From Candidatus Magasanikiibacteriota bacterium (GTDB lineage Bacteria > Patescibacteria > ABY1 > Magasanikbacterales > 2-02-FULL-50-9b), in assembly GCA_903893485.1 (NCBI GenBank), contig CAITMK010000003.1, positions 16,483-80,482 on the forward strand: DNA of 64,000 nucleotides, read 5' to 3'. Positions 52,638 to 60,224 of the stretch are shown here, piece by piece. A model generated the notes under the pieces. The model was not told where the DNA came from. It searched no databases and saw only the letters and a list, made by a program, of their open reading frames with translations. Numbering within the stretch: the first letter of the stretch is position 1; every line of letters starts with the position of its first letter. The position numbers were made by a program, and so were the translations under genes.

Positions 52638-54734
52638 TTATTCCTGATGCAAAATTTCTTCGAAACGCGCGATGCGTTCACGAAGTTCTGGGCTGTGCGC
52701 CAAAATTTCTGGCTCATTAAAAACTTTTTGTGCCGCTTTTTTCGCGCGTTCCCATACCTCGGGTGGCACGGCCAATAATTCTTCGTATTCAAAAAAACCG
52801 GATTGCAAAATTCCCCACACATCGCCGGAGCCGCGCATTTCTAAATCTTTTTCGGCGAGTTCGAAACCGTCGGAGATTTGTTCCATCAGACGCATTCTCT
52901 GTTCTGCAGCGGAAATCTGTGGCGCGCCCGACTCGCTCGGCCGCGAGTACGCTACAGCGTCGCTCGCCGACCGCGCCACAGATTTTGACGAACAGAGAAA
53001 GCAATACGATTGAACATCAGAACGGCCGACTCGACCTCTAAATTGATGAAGTTGCGCCAAACCAAATCGTTCAGCGCCCTCGATCCACATAACCGTTGCA
53101 CCCGGAATATCCACGCCGACTTCGATAACCGCGGTTGCAACTAAAACATCCAAGTCGCCGGCGCGAAATGCATCCATCACGGCCGCGCGATCTTTTGGTT
53201 TCAAGCGCCCGTGTACCAAACCAACGCGCGCCTGTGGAAATGTTTCTTTGGAAATTTTTTCAAACACTTCGGTGGCAGATGCAACACCCAAAGAATCCGA
53301 CGGATCAATCAGCGGTGTGACAACAAAAACTTGCTCACCCGCGGCAATGTGCTGTGCCACGAATTGCTGCGCCTTAGCGCGCGCTCCAGGGCCCACCACG
53401 CGCGTAATAACTGGCTTGCGGCCTGGTGGCATTTGTTTAATTGAGCTAATTGCCAATGTACCGCTGGCCAAAAGTGCCAATGAGCGCGGAATTGGCGTTG
53501 CGGTCATGGATAAAAAGTGGGGCGTGTAGCCCGCGCCATTTTTGTCTTTAATTTTTTTGCGCTGGCCCACGCCAAAACGGTGTTGTTCGTCAACGACCAC
53601 CAAACCAACTTCGTCGAATTTCACACCATCTTGAATGAGTGCGTGTGTGCCAATAATTATTGCGGGGCCCGCGGGAATCGCCGCGCGCTTCCCTGCACCC
53701 ACCATCAGCATCACCGGCACGTCCGTAAATAATTTTTTAAATGTTACAAAATGCTGCTCCGCCAAAAGCTGTGTTGGTGCCATAAATAAAACTTTCGCGC
53801 CGGCCGCCAAAACTGGATGCGCGGCCATCGCAGCCACAACGGTTTTCCCAGAACCCACATCGCCTTGGAGCAAACGGTTCATCGGATGCGTCGCCGCGAT
53901 ATCCTGCGTAATTGCCCAGACTGCTTTTTTCTGATCATCGGTTAGTGCGAATGGAAGCACAGCAACCACGGCTTTTAAATCGTCAACAGAAAATTCAAAC
54001 GCGCGTGCCTGCGCGGCCGCGTGAAAATCTTTGATCAAACCAGATTGCAATTCCTGGAGCAGCGCGCGCTCGAATTGAAAACGGCGTAGCGCCAAACCAA
54101 GCTCATCAAAATCCGCTGGAAAATGCGCAGCGTGAAGTGCAGCTGCATAGTTCATCGCACCATCCACCAATTCCATTGGTAACCATTCACTAATTGCCGC
54201 GCCATATTTTTCAAAAGCCGCAGCCACAAGTGTACGCAGCTGCTTATGCGACAATCCTTCGGTGAGCGAATACAACGGCACAATTCGCGCGCTGTGGAGC
54301 GCCTCGGGTTTATTTGTTTTTTCGTATTGTGGACTTACCATTTGCAAGCCAAAGCGATCCTGCTTTACCTCGCCCGTTAAAAAAATTTCTTCGCCAACGG
54401 CCAATGTTTTCGTCAGATACCCCTGACTAAACCAAATCACGCGCACGCTGCCTGTGGCATCGCCAACCAAACCTTCCACAAGCGTCATCCCTGCCCGCTT
54501 AGCCGCGCGGCGCGAGCGGAGCTGCTGCACACGCACACGCACGGTGGCGCTGTCACCCGCGGCCAATTCTGCCACCGGCGTAATCGCCCGATGATCTTCG
54601 TACCGAAATGGCAAATGCAAAAATAAATCCTGAACCGTTTTCACGTCCATTTTTTCCAAATATTTGGCAATCTTTTCCCCGCAGCCTGGGATCGTGGTGA
54701 CGGGCTGGGTGAGTAAAACGGAGGTGTCTGACAT
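52638..54734 (-). CDS. recG: ATP-dependent DNA helicase RecG, with an in-frame palindromic insert
   Basis: 698 residues. Wedge (OB) domain, then helicase motifs: Walker A GDVGSGKTVVA, VVDEQHRFGVGQR (motif II), SMTATPIPRS, and HQFRGRVGRSDVQSYC (motif VI). The end has DGFELAEKDLEMRGSGD. RecG remodels stalled forks. Between SYCFL and RMRLM, normally about a dozen residues, there are some 30 (SSKSVARSASDAVAY...), encoded by nested palindrome NP5. A TGT-TACAAT box six nt before the ATG implies a leaderless message. Confidence 0.95.
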   Translation of the reverse strand: MSDTSVLLTQPVTTIPGCGEKIAKYLEKMDVKTVQDLFLHLPFRYEDHRAITPVAELAAGDSATVRVRVQQLRSRRAAKRAGMTLVEGLVGDATGSVRVIWFSQGYLTKTLAVGEEIFLTGEVKQDRFGLQMVSPQYEKTNKPEALHSARIVPLYSLTEGLSHKQLRTLVAAAFEKYGAAISEWLPMELVDGAMNYAAALHAAHFPADFDELGLALRRFQFERALLQELQSGLIKDFHAAAQARAFEFSVDDLKAVVAVLPFALTDDQKKAVWAITQDIAATHPMNRLLQGDVGSGKTVVAAMAAHPVLAAGAKVLFMAPTQLLAEQHFVTFKKLFTDVPVMLMVGAGKRAAIPAGPAIIIGTHALIQDGVKFDEVGLVVVDEQHRFGVGQRKKIKDKNGAGYTPHFLSMTATPIPRSLALLASGTLAISSIKQMPPGRKPVITRVVGPGARAKAQQFVAQHIAAGEQVFVVTPLIDPSDSLGVASATEVFEKISKETFPQARVGLVHGRLKPKDRAAVMDAFRAGDLDVLVATAVIEVGVDIPGATVMWIEGAERFGLAQLHQFRGRVGRSDVQSYCFLCSSKSVARSASDAVAYSRPSESGAPQISAAEQRMRLMEQISDGFELAEKDLEMRGSGDVWGILQSGFFEYEELLAVPPEVWERAKKAAQKVFNEPEILAHSPELRERIARFEEILHQE
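52895..52999. repeat. Nested palindrome NP5, inside recG
   Basis: Outer stem TTCTCTGTTC (52895-52904) with GAACAGAGAA (52990-52999). A second perfect 14-bp stem AAATCTGTGGCGCG (52913-52926) with CGCGCCACAGATTT (52972-52985). Inside, two small hairpins: ACTCGC/GCGAGT (52931-52936 with 52943-52948) and ACGCT/AGCGT (52949-52960). The outer arms contain the codons of the conserved recG flanks. Confidence 0.85.
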
Positions 54735-54740
54735 GTCGCT

Positions 54741-54749
54741 ATTGTAACA
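54741..54749 (-). promoter_or_regulatory. Extended -10 promoter of recG
   Basis: Minus-strand TGT-TACAAT, 6 nt before the ATG at 54734, with its upstream end touching NP6. Confidence 0.55.
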
Positions 54750-54851
54750 TATAAATTGATTATGTCCTCGAGAGAGCGCTTCGCTACTCGCAACTAAAGT
54801 TGCGAGCTCCGCGTGCGGGTCCAGTCTCTCTCGGATATAATCAATTTATAT
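54749..54851. repeat. Nested palindrome NP6
   Basis: Perfect 15-bp AT-rich outer stem (54749-54763 with 54837-54851). Second stem CGAGAGAG/CTCTCTCG (54769-54776 with 54826-54833). Perfect inner hairpin CTCGCAACT/AGTTGCGAG (54787-54795 with 54798-54806) and CCGC/GCGG. Located just upstream of recG. Confidence 0.85.
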
Positions 54852-54917
54852 TGACGTATCGGCATACGGCACTTTTTAACCCCTCCGTCACCACGGATCG
54901 GATACATTTTTGGAAAC

Positions 54918-55024
54918 AAAAAATCCTAATGCTTCTGAAAGAGACTTGAACCCGAACCGGAGAGCGCGCAACTTTAGTTGCGCATCGCGACCCGGCGTCT
55001 CTTGAAGAAGTATTAGGATTTTTT
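54918..55024. repeat. Nested palindrome NP7, abutting tRNA-Arg
   Basis: Outer stem AAAAAATCCTAAT (54918-54930) with ATTAGGATTTTTT (55012-55024), extended by CTTCT/AGAAG and AAGAGAC/GTCTCTT to 28-nt arms. Perfect inner hairpin GCGCAACT/AGTTGCGC (54966-54973 with 54976-54983). The inner GCAACTnnAGTTGC is shared with NP6. On the minus strand the left arm ends in TTTTTTG, so it may also terminate the tRNA transcript. Confidence 0.85.
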
Positions 55025-55100
55025 GGTGCACCCGAGACGACTTGAACGTCTGACCCTCAGCTCCGCAAGCTGATGCTCTATCCATCTGAGCTACGGGTGC
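55024..55100 (-). tRNA. tRNA-Arg (anticodon GCG)
   Basis: Minus-strand cloverleaf: acceptor GCACCCG/CGGGTGC, anticodon stem TCAGC/GCTGA with loop TTGCGGA, discriminator A at 55027 and encoded CCA (55024-55026). The CCA runs straight into NP7. GCG is unusual for Arg CGN decoding in bacteria, where ACG is more common. Confidence 0.93.
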
Positions 55101-55135
55101 ATAAATGATTGCCTGACTATTCTAGCACAGCCTTT

Positions 55136-55633
55136 CTAAAACTTCAAGACCTTCTCCAAAACATCGCCCAAAGGCTCTTCTACTTGGGTTTTGTCTTCCC
55201 GGACGAACCGCAAAAGCGTCTCGCGGACCTCATTCGGGTCTTCGTCTTCCAGCGGAATAGAAAGCCGTGGCGACGTGGCACTTTTGAACGTGATATATAA
55301 ACTTTTGACCACACCTGGTTCAAAAACAATGAAAAAACGGTCGACTTCGAGGTATGGGTACAAAAATCCGCGCCACACCACGCCTTTGTCGGTAATGCCA
55401 AACTGCGTCAGGCCCGGCTCTTTGGTCTCGTGGAACAAAAAAATGACCGCGATTAAAATTAAAATAAACGCAAATAAATAATTATCGGTGTAGAGCGCGT
55501 ACCCAATCGTTGCAAGTAAAAAAATGCTGGCCGTAATGTACCACCGGGGTGTGTGCGGATATTTGGTATATTCCGGGATATCCCACACGTGATAAATCGT
55601 GTTTCCAAATTGATTGACAAGGGGCTCTGGCAT
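55136..55633 (-). CDS. Hypothetical membrane protein with two TM segments
   Basis: 165 residues from the ATG at 55633 (MPEPLVNQFGN); the frame further upstream overlaps tRNA-Ser and is rejected. Two hydrophobic helices (about 31-46 and 50-68), then a soluble beta-rich domain (GITDKGVVWRGFLYPYLEVD, FFIVFEPGVVKSLYITF) resembling bacterial PH-like membrane proteins by layout only. An acidic C-terminus ends the protein. Extended -10 promoter 11 nt upstream. Confidence 0.75.
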   Translation of the reverse strand: MPEPLVNQFGNTIYHVWDIPEYTKYPHTPRWYITASIFLLATIGYALYTDNYLFAFILILIAVIFLFHETKEPGLTQFGITDKGVVWRGFLYPYLEVDRFFIVFEPGVVKSLYITFKSATSPRLSIPLEDEDPNEVRETLLRFVREDKTQVEEPLGDVLEKVLKF

Positions 55634-55644
55634 ATGATGACAAA

Positions 55645-55653
55645 AGTATAACA
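55645..55653 (-). promoter_or_regulatory. Extended -10 promoter of the 55136-55633 gene
   Basis: Minus-strand TGT-TATACT, 11 nt before the ATG. Confidence 0.5.
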
Positions 55654-55657
55654 TGTA

Positions 55658-55686
55658 TTGACTCGAGGCGCCAAATCCGCTACAAT
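55658..55686 (+). promoter_or_regulatory. tRNA-Ser promoter
   Basis: TTGACT (55658-55663), 17-bp spacer, TACAAT (55681-55686), 21 nt before the tRNA. Confidence 0.7.
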
Positions 55687-55707
55687 TGAATCGTTCTAAA
55701 TTTACGT

Positions 55708-55799
55708 GGAGAGGTGGCCGAGTTGGTCGAAGGCACCACACTGCTAACGTGGCAGGGCTTAAACCGCCCTCCAGGGTTCGAATCCCTGCCTCTCCGCCA
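55708..55799 (+). tRNA. tRNA-Ser (anticodon GCT)
   Basis: Acceptor GGAGAGG/CCTCTCC, anticodon loop CTGCTAA, long variable arm typical of class II tRNAs, T-arm CAGGGTTCGAATCCCTG, discriminator G, encoded CCA at 55797-55799. Confidence 0.95.
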
Positions 55800-55803
55800 G
55801 GAC

Positions 55804-55826
55804 ATCCCACTCACGTGGGATTTTTT
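55804..55826 (+). terminator. tRNA-Ser terminator
   Basis: Perfect 7-bp stem ATCCCAC/GTGGGAT with a TCAC loop, followed by TTTTTG. Confidence 0.9.
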
Positions 55827-55839
55827 GTTTGACGCCTTT

Positions 55840-56499
55840 TTAAACAGCCGCCACAACGACGCCGCAAATTTTTTCGACACCAACATGGTGAAGAGCTTCA
55901 ATCGCAGCAGTCATTGTACTTCCTGTGGTGAGCACATCATCGACAATGCAATATTGTACAGCAGGATCGATTTTTTCTGTTGCAATAAACGCACCCTGCA
56001 TGGCACCCAAACGTTCCTGACGTGATCGATGTGCTTGCTGCCCGCGTCCACGGGCGCGCACCAAAATATTTTTAATTTCAAAATTTTCTGCACCGCCGGC
56101 CCGCAATATTCCCTGCGCCAAAATTTCCGATTGATTAAATCCGCGCAGCGCTAACCGCTTTTCTAAGAGTGGAATCGGTACTAATATTATTTTTTCTTTT
56201 TGCGGCGGTAAACAATCATGCATCCATTGCCCCATCACCTCACCGGCGCGCCAAATCATTTTATATTTAAGCGTGTGAATTGCGCTGCGCACCGATGCAA
56301 CTTCAAAACTGGTGGCCGAAAAAACCTGCGCACCAGCAATTTCTCGAGTACAAATTCCGGCATTCAGACGCATAATCTCGCATTTTGTACACCAGATTAC
56401 ACAACCAGAATCAGAGCTGTCCACAAACAGCCCACAACCCATGCACGGCATGGGAAATAAAAAATCTAATACCACCCGCCAAATCCCCCCTTCCACCAT
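55840..56499 (-). CDS. comF: ComF-family phosphoribosyltransferase-like protein
   Basis: 219 residues. N-terminal zinc-type Cys pairs (CMGCG near 19 and CTKC near 38), then a PRTase fold with VPIPLLEKRLALRGFNQSEIL and PRPP motif CIVDDVLTTGSTM. ComF proteins are needed for DNA uptake in naturally competent bacteria. It is the last gene of the T4SS-type operon, 3 nt after the previous gene, which suggests the apparatus might take part in DNA import; that is inference. Confidence 0.9.
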   Translation of the reverse strand: MVEGGIWRVVLDFLFPMPCMGCGLFVDSSDSGCVIWCTKCEIMRLNAGICTREIAGAQVFSATSFEVASVRSAIHTLKYKMIWRAGEVMGQWMHDCLPPQKEKIILVPIPLLEKRLALRGFNQSEILAQGILRAGGAENFEIKNILVRARGRGQQAHRSRQERLGAMQGAFIATEKIDPAVQYCIVDDVLTTGSTMTAAIEALHHVGVEKICGVVVAAV

Positions 56500-56502
56500 A
56501 TG

Positions 56503-57093
56503 TTATGGTTTGTACTCTTTCCAAGTTACGGCGTCAACTAACCAAATCGAATTTACCTTTACGGCTGCAACGGTCGCGATTTCATAGGTGGTATGATCGC
56601 CCGCGGTGCCGCCATGATACAAACGCTGCGCGCCAACTTCCAAAGTTGCGGTGGTTGCGGTTTGTGCCGTAATTTTTATTGAGATTGCATGTGTGGTAAC
56701 GCCACTAAATACCGCAGCAACGGTTGGCGCCTGTGTTAAACGAGCCTGCGCCCATGCTAACAAATGGGGGCCCATGCGACTGAGTAATTGTTTCAAATTC
56801 GCATTTTCTGCATCCGTTGAATAGGTTCCAAAGCGCGCAACAAAATCACCGGTGGTGCGCTGAAGCATTGCGTCTGATGAATCCTTTGGGATTGAGCCTG
56901 CTGGAATTGGTGTGGCTGGTGTAACTGGTCCAATGTTTGGCGTTGTTGTTGCAGTTTGTGTTGGCGCAACTGGCGATGGAGCCGCAGGTGCAGCTGCGCG
57001 ATTTTTAAGTGCAATAATCGCCGCAATAATTAGCAGCACCGCTGCCAAAATCATGACGCCCATTCTTAATTTTTTCTGTGTTTCTGCTTCCAT
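56503..57093 (-). CDS. T4SS-operon membrane protein with single TM, VirB8/NTF2-like candidate
   Basis: 196 residues. One membrane helix (about 11-29), a Pro/Thr/Ala-rich linker to about 75, then a 120-residue outward domain (LLSRMGPHLLAWAQARLTQA, TATLEVGAQRLYHGG, VAAVKVNSIWLVDAVTWKEY). Size, topology and operon position fit a VirB8-like NTF2 fold, but no sequence motif proves it. It is 5 nt downstream of virB4. Confidence 0.7.
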   Translation of the reverse strand: MEAETQKKLRMGVMILAAVLLIIAAIIALKNRAAAPAAPSPVAPTQTATTTPNIGPVTPATPIPAGSIPKDSSDAMLQRTTGDFVARFGTYSTDAENANLKQLLSRMGPHLLAWAQARLTQAPTVAAVFSGVTTHAISIKITAQTATTATLEVGAQRLYHGGTAGDHTTYEIATVAAVKVNSIWLVDAVTWKEYKP

Positions 57094-57098
57094 AGTTT

Positions 57099-59063
57099 TT
57101 ATGTTTCAGGACCAAACTCAACCGGCACCACTGTTTTAAGCGCAGCCTCAGCATCGGTTGATTGCGATACGCCCGCCGCAGCCGCTGCGTCTTGATCTTC
57201 GCGCAATTTACGTTTTTCCTCTTCCATTTTAATCATCTGCTGTGGATTGGTAGTAACAATTTGATCTTCGTTATATGACGCAACAATTTTAATTGCCGCG
57301 TGTTTGTTGCCCGCAAAGAAAATACCTTCACCAACCGCGCTTTCCAAAAGCAAAAACTTTTCGCCCTCGGTGAGCATAAAGGTTTTTACCAAGTGATCGA
57401 TCGCCGCCGGCGACTGTTTAAGCAAAAGCTGCATTGATGAGTTCGTCACAATTGCTTGGCCGTACGGGCTACCCAAAAAGTCATTCACATCTTGCGTAAT
57501 CGTGGTAACGCCCAAGAAATATTTACGTGCACGTTTCACCAGCGCAAAAATAAAGCGCGCGGAATCTTCGTGTTGCATGAGCCACCACGCTTCATCGATT
57601 GTCAAAATGCGGCGCTTGCGGCTTGAACGAACCACGTTCCAAATATAATTAACGATGGTGTAAATTGCAACTGGGCGAAGTTCGTCTTCCAAATCGCGCA
57701 CACTAAACGTAACCAACTGATTGGTCATGTCCACGTTGGTATGATTATTCAGCAAACCCTTAAATGTACCCTGCGTGTATTTACGCACTTTCACCAACAT
57801 GTTTTCGGCGCCGGTCATGCCTTCCAAAACAGATTCGAAATCGCTCATGACTGGCGGCTCAACCGTGGCCAAATCGGAATCTGGCGTAATATCTTTTTTC
57901 GCAAAAGTTTCGAGCAATGCGCGATCGAGCACCGAATCTTCTTCGTTGGAAATCGTACCAAACATAATGCGGAACAAACCCTTGAGCGTGATAACCGCAC
58001 TGCGAATAATATCTTCGGTGGAAACTTGCTCGCCAACGGGGCGTGGCAAATCAAACGGATTTAATTTTGCTTCGGAGGCAAGCGAAATATTAATAAATGT
58101 GCCGCCAACCGCGTCGGACAATTGTTTGTATTCGTATTCAGGATCAATAACGATAACGCTGATGCCGATCATCAAGCTACGCAAAATTTCGAGCTTAACC
58201 GCGTATGATTTACCCGCACCAGATGTTGCGAAAACAACGGCGTTTGCATTTTGCAGCGAAAACCGATCAAATAAAATCAAACTATTGTTGTGACGATTGA
58301 CCCCATATAAAATACCATTGTCGCTGGTCAATTCCGCGGACATAAATGGAAATGACGCAGCGATTGGCGATGAATTCATGTTAGCTGTAACCATGAGTTC
58401 ATCGTTGCCAAGCGGAATGGTGGAATTAAATCCCTGCTCTGCTTGATACAAAACTTTTTTGGTGTAAATTAATTTACTACCAAACATGCCTTCGATATCG
58501 GCGGTTGTTTTGTCCAACTCGTCGACTGTTTTTGCATAAATCGTAACGTACAACGCGAATTGAAAAAACTTTTCTGTGCCTTGCGAAAGTGAATCACGAA
58601 GCGACTCAATATCACGCAGCGCGGTTTCAGCAATTGGATCGCGTGGCGCACCCTTTTCCGCGTCAGACACCAGCTGCGATTCCATAATACCGGTGCGGTT
58701 GCGGAGCTGCTTTAAAATAATTTCACTTGGCACGGGATAAAAAAACATTGCCACGTCGAGCGTCATGGACAAATTGATAACTGGTGCAAACCAGCCAACG
58801 CCAATGTAACGCGGATAGGTAATCACATAAATAGTGCGCGCAAAAACTTCGCCAATTTGCACAAACGAAGATTCCACGCGGAACGCTGCTGGCGCGATAA
58901 TGTCGCGCAAATTCACCACGCCGGTGCGGTAAATACGCTCTGCCTCGAGCAATTCTTTTTCTTCGTCAACCTTCTGGCGTAAGGCTTCCTTTTTTTCTCC
59001 CTTGGGCGCCAATTTGCGTGGTACGACTGGTTGTGGATTGGTATTGATTGGTTGAAATGCCAT
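57099..59063 (-). CDS. virB4: VirB4-family T4SS ATPase
   Basis: 654 residues. Walker A in FATSGAGKSYAVK (281-286), VIVIDPEYEYKQL, Walker B ILTIDEAWWLM near 500, and TQDVNDFLGSPYGQAI near 540, the RecA-like core of TrbE/VirB4 proteins. It powers assembly or transfer at the inner membrane. The N-terminal domain is short; a separate gene immediately upstream (59065) seems to provide part of it. Both are T4SS components. Confidence 0.93.
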   Translation of the reverse strand: MAFQPINTNPQPVVPRKLAPKGEKKEALRQKVDEEKELLEAERIYRTGVVNLRDIIAPAAFRVESSFVQIGEVFARTIYVITYPRYIGVGWFAPVINLSMTLDVAMFFYPVPSEIILKQLRNRTGIMESQLVSDAEKGAPRDPIAETALRDIESLRDSLSQGTEKFFQFALYVTIYAKTVDELDKTTADIEGMFGSKLIYTKKVLYQAEQGFNSTIPLGNDELMVTANMNSSPIAASFPFMSAELTSDNGILYGVNRHNNSLILFDRFSLQNANAVVFATSGAGKSYAVKLEILRSLMIGISVIVIDPEYEYKQLSDAVGGTFINISLASEAKLNPFDLPRPVGEQVSTEDIIRSAVITLKGLFRIMFGTISNEEDSVLDRALLETFAKKDITPDSDLATVEPPVMSDFESVLEGMTGAENMLVKVRKYTQGTFKGLLNNHTNVDMTNQLVTFSVRDLEDELRPVAIYTIVNYIWNVVRSSRKRRILTIDEAWWLMQHEDSARFIFALVKRARKYFLGVTTITQDVNDFLGSPYGQAIVTNSSMQLLLKQSPAAIDHLVKTFMLTEGEKFLLLESAVGEGIFFAGNKHAAIKIVASYNEDQIVTTNPQQMIKMEEEKRKLREDQDAAAAAGVSQSTDAEAALKTVVPVEFGPET

Positions 59064-59064
59064 A

Positions 59065-59769
59065 TTACACGCGTTCTAGTTGAAGATCATTAATGTTGCC
59101 CATTTTTTCCGACAAAAAAATGTCTGGGTTGTATACCGTGTAATACAATTCCACCAAGCCCTGGGTGTCGAGCGGTGAAATCGTAAGCCCCATGCTTTGT
59201 AGCCCGCCCATCACCAAATTCATGCGCAAATCAAGTGACTGCTTGCGATTTAAAAATTGTTCGTTTTTAAATTTAACGGAGCGCGCCGGCGACATCACTT
59301 CCTGAAAACGTTCCCACCAACTTTTTGCTTTATTTGAACCAGGGTTGTAAGGCACCACCACAAAAAACCGTTTGCTCATGATTTGGCCAAGCTCAACCAA
59401 CTCTTTAATGAACTGGCGATAGTCGCCGATTTGATTGCGCAAAAGTTCGTTGGTTTGAATTTTTTCTGCATCACGCAAACGCATTAAATAATTATCGATA
59501 TTTAATTTGCGCGATTGAATCACCACCTGCATTGGAAAATCTAGTGAATTCAAAAATGAAACGTACGACTGCACAGTTGCAGTTTGTTCGTCTTCGGATT
59601 TAAGCGCAAAATTAATTGACGAAACTAAAATCACGGACCGTAGCGTGCCGTCCTTCATGATAATAACATTGTCGCGAATTTCCGCGATGTCGATGTATTC
59701 TTGCGCGCTGGCACCTGGTTTGTTGCCCGCGAGCTTTGGACTTTGCATTGTTTCAACTTTGTCTGCCAT
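59065..59769 (-). CDS. TraC/VirB4 N-terminal-like T4SS protein
   Basis: 234 residues, no signal or membrane segment. YIDIAEIRDNVIIMKDGTLRSVILVS with FALKSEDEQTATVQSYVSFLNSLDFPMQ is the beginning typical of VirB4/TraC proteins in Patescibacteria. No Walker motifs are present. It ends 1 nt before virB4, so the two chains may form one functional ATPase subunit. Confidence 0.82.
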   Translation of the reverse strand: MADKVETMQSPKLAGNKPGASAQEYIDIAEIRDNVIIMKDGTLRSVILVSSINFALKSEDEQTATVQSYVSFLNSLDFPMQVVIQSRKLNIDNYLMRLRDAEKIQTNELLRNQIGDYRQFIKELVELGQIMSKRFFVVVPYNPGSNKAKSWWERFQEVMSPARSVKFKNEQFLNRKQSLDLRMNLVMGGLQSMGLTISPLDTQGLVELYYTVYNPDIFLSEKMGNINDLQLERV

Positions 59770-59778
59770 AGAAAAGAG

Positions 59779-60222
59779 CTAATTGAGATCGTCTTCGTCG
59801 GACTTATATGCGCCGCCGGTGTTTACCATGAGTGAAAGTTCGCTGAGGCGACTCTGCCCCACAAATTCTTTGCGCACCATCACTTCCGGAAGTGGCACTT
59901 TTTCTTCGCGCACAAACTGCAGCAAGTATTCGTCAGATAAATTTTTGCGCCACACGCGAAGTTTTGCGCGACGAAGTGTCATGATAATGTTGAGCAAAAA
60001 ATAATGAAAACTTTGCCCGTTAATTTTGACGAACGCGATGACTAAACCTAAACCCGCGATGGGTAATGTAGCGATCATCCACAATGTGTGACTGAGCAAT
60101 GCGTACGCCATCGCATCCACCGCAGCGGTTGCAAGCAAAACAACAAACTGGCGCGCCGTAATTGGGCCAATAATTTTCGCTTCCGCGTCGATGAATTGTG
60201 GAACAACAAATTGCTCTGCCAT
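59779..60222 (-). CDS. PrgI-family T4SS membrane protein
   Basis: 147 residues. MAEQFVVPQFIDAEAKIIGP is the PrgI-family start, followed by two membrane helices (about 25-43 and 47-66) and the cytoplasmic tail. PrgI-type proteins take the VirB3 position in Gram-positive-like T4SSs, next to VirB4, as here. It is 9 nt upstream of the 59065 gene. Confidence 0.9.
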   Translation of the reverse strand: MAEQFVVPQFIDAEAKIIGPITARQFVVLLATAAVDAMAYALLSHTLWMIATLPIAGLGLVIAFVKINGQSFHYFLLNIIMTLRRAKLRVWRKNLSDEYLLQFVREEKVPLPEVMVRKEFVGQSRLSELSLMVNTGGAYKSDEDDLN

Positions 60223-60224
60223 AT

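Noticed and set aside
55633..55810. N-terminal extension of the 55136 gene
   Set aside because: It overlaps tRNA-Ser on the other strand; the ATG at 55633 has a -10 box at the usual distance.
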